A program made the position numbers and the translations under genes. A stretch of DNA of 64,000 nt, taken from IMG/VR virus record IMGVR_UViG_3300049005_000030, positions 1 through 64,000 of that record; one strand, written 5' to 3'. The notes under the pieces were generated by a model. That model was given only the letters and a program-made list of their open reading frames with translations. It was not told the DNA's origin and ran no database searches. Each line of letters begins with the position of its first letter. Within the stretch, counting starts at the first letter, position 1. Shown here one piece after another: positions 7,454 through 14,937 of the stretch. The DNA comes from a virus.

Positions 7454-7460
7454 TTGCCTA

Positions 7461-7490
7461 TTGACTAGCCGGTGAGCCACCGGCTAACCT
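7461..7490 (+). promoter_or_regulatory. Palindromic promoter P8, best dyad
   Basis: Plus strand: TTGACT, spacer AGCCGGTGAGCCACCGGC, TAACCT, then GTTCCGC. It has the most complete inverted repeat in the family: TAGCCGGTG and CACCGGCTA around a 3-base centre. It drives the three-gene unit 7531-8260. Confidence 0.85.
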
Positions 7491-7530
7491 ACAGAGGTTC
7501 CGCACCACCGAGCATCCCCCGGAGGCCGAG

Positions 7531-7635
7531 ATGCCGAAGATCGAGAACTACGACAACGTGGCCGACTACTACCAGGCCGTGGACGAGTTCTGGTCCGCCG
7601 CGCTGGACAGCCTGGACACCGAGATGGCGGCCTGA
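7531..7635 (+). CDS. Acidic mini-protein, 34 aa
   Basis: A 34-residue acidic helical peptide (MPKIENYDNVADYYQAVDEF...). GGAGG lies just upstream, and it is the first gene after P8. The next ATG follows two bases after its stop. Function unknown. Confidence 0.55.
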   Translation: MPKIENYDNVADYYQAVDEFWSAALDSLDTEMAA

Positions 7636-7637
7636 TC

Positions 7638-7742
7638 ATGACCAAGCACACCGCCGAACAGGTCGCCGAGCTGGCCGAGGTCGCCGGGGTCGACCCGGAC
7701 GAACTGGCTGAGGCCCTGACCCAGATGGAAGACGACGAGTGA
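7638..7742 (+). CDS. Acidic mini-protein, 34 aa
   Basis: A second 34-residue acidic helical peptide (MTKHTAEQVAELAEVAGVDP...). Its stop overlaps the GTG start of the next gene (GTGA), so translation is coupled. The tight packing from 7531 to 8260 supports all three as real. Function unknown. Confidence 0.55.
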   Translation: MTKHTAEQVAELAEVAGVDPDELAEALTQMEDDE

Positions 7743-8260
7743 TCGAGCCCAACGGCTGCCGGTGGTGCGGCCTCCCGAAGAGGTCGCACCACCAGCGGTG
7801 GAAACACTCGATCGGCTGGCACCTCCACGTGCAGCCCACCGACCAGCAGCGACTCCAGAGAATGCGCGACAGGCGAGCAGAGAGCGGGAAGACCATGCCG
7901 AAGAAGGGCGAGACCTTGCCGTTCAAGGTGGCGTTCACCTACCACGCCAACCCGGCCGCCGGCCGCGACAAGGCCATCAACGGCACCCTGCCGTTCCGGA
8001 CCGAGGACGAGGCCATGCGTGAGGCGACCGAGCTGGCCCGGCGCGGCGCGTTGGTCTTCGTCGACAAGCGAGTGGGCCCGGTCACGCACCACCTCGCACA
8101 GCTCTACCCCTGGACCGATGAGCAGCGCCGGCTGGCCGAGCTGGCCGACGAGGTGACGGAGTTGCAGCACTACGACGGCGGTCACCAGGTCCAGCGGATG
8201 TTCGACATCCAGAACGAGATGACCACGCTGATCGCCGGCATCGGCGTGAAGCACTTCTGA
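7739..8260 (+). CDS. Two-part protein with HNH-like zinc motif, 173 aa
   Basis: Residues 7-40 carry CRWCGLPKRSHHQRWKHSIG followed by WHLHVQPT, a Cys/His zinc motif that recurs in small actinophage proteins. A second part from M53 (MPKKGETLPFKVAF) looks like a separate domain with an alpha/beta pattern. An internal ATG at 7895 has GGGAAG upstream and may give a shorter second product. GTG 7739 overlaps the previous stop. Function unknown. Confidence 0.65.
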   Translation: MIEPNGCRWCGLPKRSHHQRWKHSIGWHLHVQPTDQQRLQRMRDRRAESGKTMPKKGETLPFKVAFTYHANPAAGRDKAINGTLPFRTEDEAMREATELARRGALVFVDKRVGPVTHHLAQLYPWTDEQRRLAELADEVTELQHYDGGHQVQRMFDIQNEMTTLIAGIGVKHF

Positions 8261-8276
8261 CCAGCACCAACGCGAC

Positions 8277-8304
8277 AGCCCCTACTCCATCGGAGTGAGG
8301 GGCT
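8277..8304 (+). terminator. Intrinsic terminator
   Basis: Stem AGCCCCTACTCC with GGAGTGAGGGGCT, a 12-bp stem with one bulge and a 3-base loop, 16 bases after the stop at 8260. It ends the P8 unit just before P9. Confidence 0.75.
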
Positions 8305-8315
8305 ATCGCCATGGG

Positions 8316-8345
8316 TTGACGAGCCGGTGAGTGGTCGGCTAGTCT
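8316..8345 (+). promoter_or_regulatory. Palindromic promoter P9
   Basis: Plus strand: TTGACG, spacer AGCCGGTGAGTGGTCGGC, TAGTCT. It drives the single gene at 8385. Confidence 0.75.
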
Positions 8346-8384
8346 TCTCCTATCAGCACGACAGAGCGAGCCCCGGAGGCCAGG

Positions 8385-8621
8385 ATGACCGCCCAGACCG
8401 CCCCCGCCCCCACCGCCAGCGACCTCGACGAGATGTTCACCCACCTGTTCTGCCCGATCTGCAACCCGGCCCCCCGGCCCGGCGACTCGGTCCCCGCCCT
8501 CTGCGGCTACGTCCGCCACTACGTCGGCCACCACCTTGAGACCATCGACGACGAGTGCCCGGTGTGCCTGGCCTTCGAGGTGGAGTTCCAGCAGACCAGC
8601 CGCTGCCCCCGCTGCTCCTGA
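8385..8621 (+). CDS. Cysteine-rich zinc-binding protein, 78 aa
   Basis: Three CxxC pairs are visible (CPIC, CPVC, CPRC) plus a GYVRHYVGHH stretch, so it probably binds one or two zinc ions. No family name is recalled. GGAGG precedes the ATG. It is a single-gene unit between P9 and the 8635 terminator. Confidence 0.65.
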   Translation: MTAQTAPAPTASDLDEMFTHLFCPICNPAPRPGDSVPALCGYVRHYVGHHLETIDDECPVCLAFEVEFQQTSRCPRCS

Positions 8622-8634
8622 CCCCCGACACGAC

Positions 8635-8665
8635 GAAGCCCCCCGGCCAGTAGCCGGGGGGCTTC
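8635..8665. terminator. Bidirectional terminator
   Basis: A perfect 13-bp stem GAAGCCCCCCGGC/GCCGGGGGGCTTC around CAGTA, between the convergent genes ending at 8621 and 8693. Confidence 0.85.
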
Positions 8666-8692
8666 GCTGCGAACAGGACGAACAAGACCCGA

Positions 8693-9550
8693 CTACAACC
8701 CTACCAACGCCAGCGCCGGCCACAGCAGGCCCGTCACGTCGCCGAGCACCACCACGTTGGCCGCCGTCAGCAGCGGCATCACCGCCCGGCGCTCGAACGC
8801 CTTGCCCGCGTGGAAGCGCAGCGGGTACGGCAGCAGGGCCACCTCACGCCAGCGCTGCCCGCGCACCCGCAGCGGCCACCAGAACGGCAGGCCGGCCACC
8901 GTGTGCCCGTCGCCCCAGCAGTGCACGTAACAGCCCAGCGCCACCACCGCGCCCAGCCATGCTCCGACCGGCGCGGGCACGTCGCCGAGCCAGCTGGCGG
9001 TCAGTGCGGTCAGGCCGGCGGCCGTGACGCTGACGGCCACCCAGCCGTTGGAGCGCAGCCACCGGGGCAGCGCGCGGCGCGCGGCGCGGCGCAGCCGCCC
9101 GTGGGGCTTGTCGTGGCCGAACCGGGGTGCGAGGCCGCGCACGGCCAGGGACAGGAAGACGAACAGGCACGCCAGCACGGCGACGCGTCCGCCCCAGCCG
9201 CAGGCCAGCGCGACCAGGCCGCCGAGCACGAGCGGGAACGGCCAGGTGTGGGTGATCTTGCGGTGGCCGTCACGGCACTCCGGCTTGTCGTAGCGGGTGC
9301 GCGTGCGGTGGTAGGCCCAGACGCCGAGGCTGTCCAGGCCGCGCGCGGCCGCCTCGCTCACGGGCCCGAACGCCCGGGAGACGGTGGCGCCCGGGTGGTC
9401 GAGGTCGGGCAGCAGGGCGGCCCCGGCGCACAGCGCGCCGGCCACCAGCTGGACCAGGACGCTGAGGTGGACGCCGAGCAGCGCCGGCAGCAGGTGGGCG
9501 GCGGCGGCGCCGATGACGCTGCCGTGCAGCGCGTGGCCAGGTGCCATCAT
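8693..9550 (-). CDS. YdjM-like membrane metal-dependent hydrolase family protein, 285 aa
   Basis: The family signature of YdjM/DUF457-type membrane proteins is visible: HALHGSVIGAAAAH near the N-terminus, PDLDHPGAT, GHRKITHTWPFPLV, and HCWGDGHTVAGLPFWWP. These His/Asp positions are the conserved putative metal ligands. Four or more hydrophobic helices place it in the membrane. ATG 9550 is preferred to the longer in-frame start because GGGAGAGA lies just before it. Phages carry such genes, but the role is unknown. No palindromic promoter points at it. Confidence 0.8.
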   Translation of the reverse strand: MMAPGHALHGSVIGAAAAHLLPALLGVHLSVLVQLVAGALCAGAALLPDLDHPGATVSRAFGPVSEAAARGLDSLGVWAYHRTRTRYDKPECRDGHRKITHTWPFPLVLGGLVALACGWGGRVAVLACLFVFLSLAVRGLAPRFGHDKPHGRLRRAARRALPRWLRSNGWVAVSVTAAGLTALTASWLGDVPAPVGAWLGAVVALGCYVHCWGDGHTVAGLPFWWPLRVRGQRWREVALLPYPLRFHAGKAFERRAVMPLLTAANVVVLGDVTGLLWPALALVGL

Positions 9551-9568
9551 GTTGATCTCTCCCGGTTG

Positions 9569-9598
9569 TTGACTAGCCGTTAGGACACCGGCTACTCT
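9569..9598 (+). promoter_or_regulatory. Palindromic promoter P10
   Basis: Plus strand: TTGACT, spacer AGCCGTTAGGACACCGGC, TACTCT, then GTTCCAC. It drives the gene at 9640. The operator could also affect the divergent hydrolase gene at 9550. Confidence 0.75.
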
Positions 9599-9639
9599 AC
9601 AGGAGTTCCACACGCGAGAGAATCCCACCGGAGGCTGAG

Positions 9640-9879
9640 ATGTCGGACTACGTGCAGCGACTGCTGGATAAGGACAAGGCACTGCGCAAGGGTTCGGGCG
9701 AGGTGTACCTGGCGATCTTCGGTGAGTACGACGACTCCTATCCGATGGCCGCGTTCGAGGTGAAGGCGGAAGCGATCAAGTACCGCGACAAGCAGAACGA
9801 GACGATCATCGACGCGCACGACCGCGTTCGACTCGCCACGATCCCGTTCTACCCGCGCGGCACCTACACCGCCGAGTAG
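9640..9879 (+). CDS. Hypothetical protein, 79 aa
   Basis: A short charged protein (VKAEAIKYRDKQNETIIDAHDRV) with no family I know. GGAGG precedes the ATG. It is a single-gene unit between P10 and the 9892 terminator. Confidence 0.65.
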   Translation: MSDYVQRLLDKDKALRKGSGEVYLAIFGEYDDSYPMAAFEVKAEAIKYRDKQNETIIDAHDRVRLATIPFYPRGTYTAE

Positions 9880-9891
9880 ACGACAATGACC

Positions 9892-9934
9892 ACAGCCCGC
9901 TTTCCGGTGATCATTCACCCGGGGGGCGGGCTGT
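9892..9934 (+). terminator. Intrinsic terminator with nested hairpin
   Basis: Outer stem ACAGCCCGC/GCGGGCTGT, with an inner CCGGTGA-tcat-TCACC stem. Confidence 0.75.
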
Positions 9935-9953
9935 CCCATGTGAGGAGAAGTGA

Positions 9954-10226
9954 ATGGGTAAAGAGATCGCCGGCATTGGGCTGGCGCTGGCCGGGTTCAT
10001 TGGCCTGGAAGTGATCGGTTTCATGTTGGCCGGATGGCCCTTCCCCGCCATCAGCGGGTGCATTGTGGCCATGGTCTGGGGCGCGTCGATCGCTACCGTC
10101 ACCGGGAACGCCGGAGCGGAGCGGAGCGGGAACGCCACCGGGAACGAGCAGGAAGGCGACGACGGCGGCATGGTCGTGCGCTTCGACCCCGACGACCCGG
10201 AGGCGTTGATCCCGGGGCGGAGCTGA
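9954..10226 (+). CDS. Small two-helix membrane protein with repeat-encoded tail, 90 aa
   Basis: Two hydrophobic helices (about residues 4-25 and 28-50) are followed by a polar tail containing SGNATGNEQEG. That tail is encoded by the repeat GAGCGGGAACGCCACCGG, also present in the downstream intergenic region and in the linker of the FtsK-like gene. AGGAGAAG precedes the ATG. It may be a partner of the translocation cassette; function unknown. Confidence 0.65.
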   Translation: MGKEIAGIGLALAGFIGLEVIGFMLAGWPFPAISGCIVAMVWGASIATVTGNAGAERSGNATGNEQEGDDGGMVVRFDPDDPEALIPGRS

Positions 10227-10345
10227 GCGGGAATCGGAGCGGAGCGGTTCCCGATGCAGCGGGAACGCCACCGGGAACGAGCGAGAATCGCAGGTCAGCG
10301 GAGCGGGAACGGGAAGCGGGAAGGTCGGGGACGTGAGCGGGAACG
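10100..10345. repeat. GAGCGGGAACG-type direct repeats
   Basis: A core of about 25 bp (AGCGGGAACGCCACCGGGAA and following CGAGC) occurs at 10124-10149 and 10258-10282, and inverted at 11226-11248 inside the FtsK-like gene. Shorter GCGGGAACG units lie around 10299 and 10335. The first and third copies are coding, in the same frame (SGNATGN); the second is non-coding. Confidence 0.7.
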
Positions 10346-10362
10346 GAACGCCGGAGTGGATC

Positions 10363-10572
10363 ATGCTTCGGGTGGTCGCGGGAACGGAGTCCGGAGCGGT
10401 GACCGATCACGTCGACGGACGCCTGATCGATCCGGAGGACTGCCCACGGCTGCTGTTCGACCCCAAGTCGGGGTGCGTCATGAACGGCTGGGGGTTAGCC
10501 GAGCGCACCGAGCAGATGGTGGAGGTCAAAGGCCGGCCGGCGCGGGTCTGGACGGTCCGACGAGCCACCTGA
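10363..10572 (+). CDS. Hypothetical protein, 69 aa (79 aa from GTG 10333)
   Basis: A small soluble protein (PRLLFDPKSGCVMNGWG) of unknown family. ATG 10363 is chosen because GGAG lies 6 bases upstream; the in-frame GTG 10333 lies inside the repeat region without an RBS. The 136 bases between 10226 and 10363 hold repeats and no other gene I can support. Confidence 0.55.
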   Translation: MLRVVAGTESGAVTDHVDGRLIDPEDCPRLLFDPKSGCVMNGWGLAERTEQMVEVKGRPARVWTVRRAT

Positions 10573-10586
10573 CCCCCTGAGACGAC

Positions 10587-10625
10587 CACGGCGCCCGTCC
10601 CTCCGATCGAGGGGCGGGCGCCGTG
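10587..10625 (+). terminator. Intrinsic terminator
   Basis: A stem of at least 11 bp, CACGGCGCCCG/CGGGCGCCGTG, extended internally by CCC/GGG pairing. It closes the accessory block before the repeat array. Confidence 0.85.
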
Positions 10626-10646
10626 TCCTGTTCACTGTCCGTTGCT

Positions 10647-10791
10647 GTGGACGGTCGGACCGTCCACTGGACGGTACGAAGGGGGCTGGGGGAAGTATTT
10701 ACGGGTAGAAGGCCCTTTCGGACCGTCCGTGGACGGTTGGTGGACGGTGGCGGTGGACGGTTGGTGGACGGTCCGACCGTCCACCGTCCAC
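10647..10791. repeat. GTGGACGGT iteron-like array (origin or transfer locus candidate)
   Basis: Ten copies of GGACGGT occur on both strands. Full GTGGACGGT copies are at 10647, 10729, 10740, 10753 and 10764 (plus) and 10659, 10776 and 10783 (minus); 7-bp cores are at 10669 and 10722 (minus). Plus copies 10729-10764 are spaced 11, 13 and 11 bp, about one helical turn. The two groups flank a relatively AT-rich stretch (10691-10709). The array touches the stop of the FtsK-like gene. Short repeats beside an FtsK/TraB-type gene resemble clt loci of Streptomyces plasmids; replication iterons are the alternative. Confidence 0.85.
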
Positions 10792-12795
10792 TCACTCAGT
10801 GTTACCGTTGACCGCAGCGAGTCGCGGCCCGCACCACGCCCAGCGCCCGTGCTCACCCGTGCGCTTCACCTTCTTGTCCGCCTCCCAGACGGCCATCAGG
10901 TTGTAGAACCAGCTCGACTTGCGCCCGGCCGCCCGGTACAGCTCGACCGCCTTCACCCCCTGGCCGTCGGCTTCCATCAGCAGCCGCCGGACGATCTTCT
11001 CCGCGTCCTCATCGGAGCGGGAATCCCCCTCCGCCTCCGCGATGGCCTCCGCCCGGACCCGGTCGGACTCCTCCCGCTGCTCCGGGGTCATCGCTTCCCG
11101 CCGCCGCGCGATCACCTCCGCCAGGTCCACGTCCGGATCGTTCTCGCCCCACACCGTGACGTTCTCGCTCACGTCGCCCTCATCGCCTGCCACCTGGTCC
11201 TCCGCTCCGTTGGCGTTCCCGTTCCCGTTCCCGGTGGCGTTCCCGCTCGGTTCCCGCTCCGGCTCCGCCTGGTCGACGGGAACCCAGCGAACCCGCTCCG
11301 CCCACAGCGGACACACGGCGGAAAAACTCTCCTCCATTTGCGGCAACATTTTCGCCGTCTGCCCGCACCGTTCCTCGGCCACCGCGTCCCGCGTCGCATC
11401 GCTGATCCAGAAAATGCGGATCGGGGCTCGGTCTACCACCGCACCATCCTTCGCGTAGCACGTGCCCTGGCGGTTCGGGTCGATCAGATGGGCGCGCACC
11501 CCCGGCGTGCCACCAAAAACGTAGCTCTCGCCTTCGTCGTCCTCCATACGGAAACAGAACTTGTGCCGGATCTGCTGCCGAATCTGCGAAGAGCCAATCG
11601 CCTCCAACGTCGGGTATTGGGTGGCCAAAACGAATCGGACACCCAGACCGCCGCCCTTGTTGGCGATTTCCGCGAACCAGTGCACGATCAGGCCGTCGCC
11701 GGAACCCAGTAGCGTCTTGGCTTCATCGACGACGATTTGGGTGATCGGACCGTGCTTGCTGGTGTCCCACACCCGGTCACCGGTCGAGGCCATCAGCGCC
11801 GCGTTCTGGTCGAGCAGGCCGCCCGGCTCGGCGATCGCGCGCAGCACTTCCTTGGCCTCTGCGACCGTGGACACCACCAGCTCCATGCACTTGCGCCACG
11901 GGCCCAGCTCCACGCCGCCCTTGAAGTCGAAGCCGATCTGTTGCACGTCATCGGTGCAGGCGTCGCTGGCCACGATCAGGTTGATGAGCCCCGACTTGCC
12001 GCTGCGGGTGGCGCCGCCGATCAGCAGGTGGCGGACCCCGTCGCCCTTGACGTAGCGCTGGATGGTGCGCAGCTGGCCGTCGGCGCGCGGGCCCAGCACC
12101 AGCGGGTCGGTGGCCTTGCCCACGTGCGTGGGCAGCGGCCAGTTCTGGGCGGCCGCGTGCGGGTCGCGCTCGATCACCCGGAACCGGACGCTGCTGGTGG
12201 ACTTGCCGTCCTGCTCCATCTGCAACGTGCCCATGTCGGCGCCCAGCACGCTCTCCACCCGAGCGATGTTGGTCTTGCTCAGCACGTCGTCGACCTGATA
12301 GGTGCCCGGTGCCCAGGTGAATTTCCCGCTGTAGCCGGTCACGTCCATGGTCACCTCGACCGGGCGGGCGCGGTCGAAGTTGATCCGTTGCGCCACCGTG
12401 GGCCAGTCCTGCAACGTGGCCTCCATGCGCACCTGCTGACGCTTCACGTGGCTGGTCCACCACGGGATGCCGCCCACGAGGATGCCGGCGCCCAGGGACA
12501 ACCACGTCCACTGCGGCGACATCCACCCTTCGTAGGCGCACATCACCCACGAGGTGGACGCGCCCAGCACGCTGTAGGCGTACATCCGGCGCATGGGGTC
12601 GCCGATGCGGCTGCGGATCCAGGCGTAGCCAGCGAGCGCGCCCGCGCCGAGGCCGACCCCGCTCTGGACGAGGTCGGTCCCGGCCCAGTGCATCGTCCCG
12701 TCCAGCGCTGCGACACCAGCCCCCACATAGAAGGGGCCGAGCGCCAGGCGCTTGCGGCGCAGCACTTCCCAGAGGTTGATGTCGTCGTCACGCAT
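10792..12795 (-). CDS. FtsK/SpoIIIE-like (TraB-type) DNA translocase, 667 aa
   Basis: The N-terminal 115 residues hold about four hydrophobic segments, so it is membrane-anchored. The motor domain has Walker A GGATRSGKSG (about 260-269), DFKGG near 290, Walker B QIVVDEAK (353-360) and ATQYP (391-395), typical of FtsK/SpoIIIE. A low-complexity linker (SGNATGNGNGNANG, about 505-520) leads to a C-terminal region (about 598-667) with a winged-helix look. TraB proteins of Streptomyces plasmids use such a domain to bind short repeats, and the repeat array at 10647-10791 abuts this gene. It lacks the layout of a terminase. Last gene of a minus-strand unit; a transfer or segregation role is inferred. 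Confidence 0.9.
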   Translation of the reverse strand: MRDDDINLWEVLRRKRLALGPFYVGAGVAALDGTMHWAGTDLVQSGVGLGAGALAGYAWIRSRIGDPMRRMYAYSVLGASTSWVMCAYEGWMSPQWTWLSLGAGILVGGIPWWTSHVKRQQVRMEATLQDWPTVAQRINFDRARPVEVTMDVTGYSGKFTWAPGTYQVDDVLSKTNIARVESVLGADMGTLQMEQDGKSTSSVRFRVIERDPHAAAQNWPLPTHVGKATDPLVLGPRADGQLRTIQRYVKGDGVRHLLIGGATRSGKSGLINLIVASDACTDDVQQIGFDFKGGVELGPWRKCMELVVSTVAEAKEVLRAIAEPGGLLDQNAALMASTGDRVWDTSKHGPITQIVVDEAKTLLGSGDGLIVHWFAEIANKGGGLGVRFVLATQYPTLEAIGSSQIRQQIRHKFCFRMEDDEGESYVFGGTPGVRAHLIDPNRQGTCYAKDGAVVDRAPIRIFWISDATRDAVAEERCGQTAKMLPQMEESFSAVCPLWAERVRWVPVDQAEPEREPSGNATGNGNGNANGAEDQVAGDEGDVSENVTVWGENDPDVDLAEVIARRREAMTPEQREESDRVRAEAIAEAEGDSRSDEDAEKIVRRLLMEADGQGVKAVELYRAAGRKSSWFYNLMAVWEADKKVKRTGEHGRWAWCGPRLAAVNGNTE
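11226..11248 (-). repeat. Third copy of the GAGCGGGAACG repeat, inside the FtsK-like gene
   Basis: The minus strand reads GAGCGGGAACGCCACCGG and continues GAACG, matching 10124-10149 and 10258-10282. It encodes SGNATGN in the linker of the ATPase. Confidence 0.75.
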
Positions 12796-12812
12796 GGTCG
12801 TTCGCGCCTTTC

Positions 12813-13802
12813 TCAGCTGGTCAGGGTCTGGTCGTCGACTACCGCGCCGGCCTTGCGGGCCTGGGCGGCCTTGATCTCGGCGGCCATGTTCTCCTTCACC
12901 GTCGCGATGAAGTTGGCGAAGTAGGCGCCGGTTTCGGTCAGCGAGTCGCTGGCCCGGGTCAGGTTCTGGATGTCGCCGGGGTCGAATCCGGCCTGGACCA
13001 GTCGCAGCTTGTAGGCGCGGACGTGTTCGGACGCCTGGGCCAGGGCCTTCTCCAGGCCGAGCGCGTCGGCCTCGATCTGGCTCAGCCTCAGTCGGCCGGT
13101 CCCGCTGGCCGCGTACTCGGCGAATCCCCGTGCGACGAGGTTGGCCGCCGTGCTGTCTCCTGCCACTGCCTTGGCTCCGATCTTGTCCATGTGCGCCCGG
13201 TTGGCGGCGACGATCTTTTCGGCCCGGCGGTCCTCCGGGGTCTTGGCGGTGCTGCGGTGCCGCCCGCTCGGCTTGCCCTTGACCGGCTTGACGATGACCT
13301 TGCCGTTGGTCTTCTTGGTGGTGCCCAGGTGGAGCGCGGGCTGCTCCGCCTTTTTCTTGTAGATCATCTTTTCGTTGGCGTGAGCCAGGATGAAGTGCTG
13401 ATTGAGCAGCTCGGCGGACTCGAACATGGTCGAGCAGCTAAAACAGGTGAAGCTGCGCCGGCCGAACCTGCGCTTGTGGATCTTGGTCGGGTCCGGGACG
13501 ATCTTGCCGCCCAGCGTCCGCTCCGGGTGGTCTTCGTCGTAGACGATCTCGTGCCCACGCCGGGCGGCTACCTCGCGATCCACCGCGTTGCGCGTCTTGC
13601 GATAGGTGCGCTTGACCTGCCCGGGGGCGGTGAACACCGCGTAGTGCGCTGTGGCCTTCGCGGTGCCCACCGCCACCCGCACCAGCAGGTGGCGGTTGCG
13701 GGCCGGCTTCTTGCGCAGCCAGCCCCGCATCCGACGGCCGACCTTCACGCCGGGCGCCTCTTCCAGCCCGTCGCCCTTGGTGGTTTTGACTACACGTCCC
13801 AT
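12813..13802 (-). CDS. C2H2 zinc-finger protein of translocation cassette, 329 aa
   Basis: A single C2H2 finger is visible near residues 117-142 (FTCFSCSTMFESAELLNQHF then ILAH). The flanks are strongly basic (KKTNGKVIVKPVKGKPSGRH). The C-terminal third is helical (LEKALAQASEHVRAYKLRLV), perhaps coiled coil. The likely role is DNA binding or a partner of the FtsK-like protein, whose ATG lies 17 bases downstream. No family name is recalled. It begins 6 bases after the DUF2637-like gene stop, so it is co-transcribed. Confidence 0.75.
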   Translation of the reverse strand: MGRVVKTTKGDGLEEAPGVKVGRRMRGWLRKKPARNRHLLVRVAVGTAKATAHYAVFTAPGQVKRTYRKTRNAVDREVAARRGHEIVYDEDHPERTLGGKIVPDPTKIHKRRFGRRSFTCFSCSTMFESAELLNQHFILAHANEKMIYKKKAEQPALHLGTTKKTNGKVIVKPVKGKPSGRHRSTAKTPEDRRAEKIVAANRAHMDKIGAKAVAGDSTAANLVARGFAEYAASGTGRLRLSQIEADALGLEKALAQASEHVRAYKLRLVQAGFDPGDIQNLTRASDSLTETGAYFANFIATVKENMAAEIKAAQARKAGAVVDDQTLTS

Positions 13803-13808
13803 GTCTCC

Positions 13809-14630
13809 TTACTCCTGCCCGGTCGCGTCGGCCTCTGCTGCCAGCGCCGCCTTGAAGTCGCGGACGATCTGCCGCCCGCGCCCGGTGTCCTTGGTGGCGC
13901 CGAAGTAGGGCACGGCGACCAGTCGGTGCAGATCCGCACCGGTCACGTCCGCGCTGACGTGGCGCAGGTAGGCGGCCATGGCGTCACCGATGGTCGCGTC
14001 GGCCGGCATCCAGTCGGGGCGTCCGTCGGCGATCGGCGGCTTGGGCTCGGCGGCCGGCTTCGGCTTGGCGGTCGGCGCGGTCAGCACGACCGGGCGGGCG
14101 GCGACCCGGGTCTGCTCGCGGTCGGCGCGCTCGCGCAGGCGACGCACGAACCGGAACAGCAGCTCGACCAACGCGGCCATAGCCAGGGGCGGCCAGCCGG
14201 CGATGATCCACGCGGCCTTCTGGTCGATCCAGTCGTGGCCGATGTTGGCGAACACGGTCATACCCATGCCGCCCAGCGCGATCAGGTAGGCCAGCGGATC
14301 GGTCTTCTTGGTGCGGCTGTCCGCGTAGATGATCATGGACGCGGCCAGGATCGCGCCGTCCACGCTGATCGGGAACAGCGCCGCACGCCAGTCCGGCTCG
14401 TGGTTCTTGGTGGCCCAGTCCTGCATGTGCGAGTAGGAAATGGCCGCCGCGATGCCGACCACGGTCAACGTGGCGAGCAGGGCGACGCCGATCACCAGCC
14501 GCAGCTCCCAGCGACGCACATGGCCGCCGGCCGGTGACGTCGGACGCCTGAGCCGGAACCCGCGAAGCTTCGACAGCACGCGGCGGGTTGCCCCAGGCGC
14601 GTCGTGAGCACTACGACGCGCGAACTTCAT
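13809..14630 (-). CDS. DUF2637-like membrane protein, 273 aa
   Basis: The central region has the DUF2637 look: a helix (VIGVALLATLTVVGIAAAIS), then FPISVDGAILAASMIIYADS, LIALGGMGMTVFANIGHDW, and IIAGWPPLAMAALVELLF. That gives four transmembrane segments between residues about 44 and 165. Such proteins sit with tra/spd genes on actinobacterial plasmids and AICEs. A Pro/Lys-rich linker leads to a small C-terminal domain. ATG 14630 is chosen because AAAGGAGA lies upstream and the start overlaps the previous stop (ATGA). Confidence 0.85.
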   Translation of the reverse strand: MKFARRSAHDAPGATRRVLSKLRGFRLRRPTSPAGGHVRRWELRLVIGVALLATLTVVGIAAAISYSHMQDWATKNHEPDWRAALFPISVDGAILAASMIIYADSRTKKTDPLAYLIALGGMGMTVFANIGHDWIDQKAAWIIAGWPPLAMAALVELLFRFVRRLRERADREQTRVAARPVVLTAPTAKPKPAAEPKPPIADGRPDWMPADATIGDAMAAYLRHVSADVTGADLHRLVAVPYFGATKDTGRGRQIVRDFKAALAAEADATGQE

Positions 14631-14929
14631 GATCCGGTCGTCTCCTTTCGGCGGGCCGATCGCCTGCGCCATGTGCTGGCCGGCACCTGTGTGCAGTTGG
14701 CCAGGACATTCCACGACGTCCCGTTGTCTCTGTTGATCTTCAGTACCGCGTCGCGCACCCCGGTCAGCGTGCTGACCATCCGGTCCAGCGTCCGCAGGTC
14801 GCCCAGCGGATCGGAACCGAGCGCGACGGCGGAACCGAGGGCATCGACCCGGTCAGCGACAGCGCGCACTTGGGCGCTGAAGTCGAGGGGTTCGGTGTCC
14901 ACGTAGTCGCTCCGTTCTGGGTTGCGCAT
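14627..14929 (-). CDS. Small helical protein, first gene of translocation unit, 100 aa
   Basis: Helical heptad-like patterns (VRAVADRVDALGSAVAL, LRTLDRMVSTLTGVRDAV) suggest a coiled coil. The family is unknown. There is no clear Shine-Dalgarno; a -10 box (TAGGGT) ends 8 bases before the ATG, so the mRNA is probably leaderless. Its stop overlaps the DUF2637-like start by 4 bases (ATGA). Confidence 0.7.
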   Translation of the reverse strand: MRNPERSDYVDTEPLDFSAQVRAVADRVDALGSAVALGSDPLGDLRTLDRMVSTLTGVRDAVLKINRDNGTSWNVLANCTQVPASTWRRRSARRKETTGS

Positions 14930-14937
14930 TTACACAT

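Noticed and set aside
9569-9598. P10 as a bidirectional promoter also driving the YdjM-like gene
   Set aside because: Read on the minus strand the dyad gives TAGTCA instead of TANNNT and no TTG-type -35, so only operator effects remain possible.
10647-10791. Reading the GTGGACGGT array as a CRISPR array
   Set aside because: The units are 9 bp, lie on both strands and have 2-4 bp between several copies; there are no spacers.
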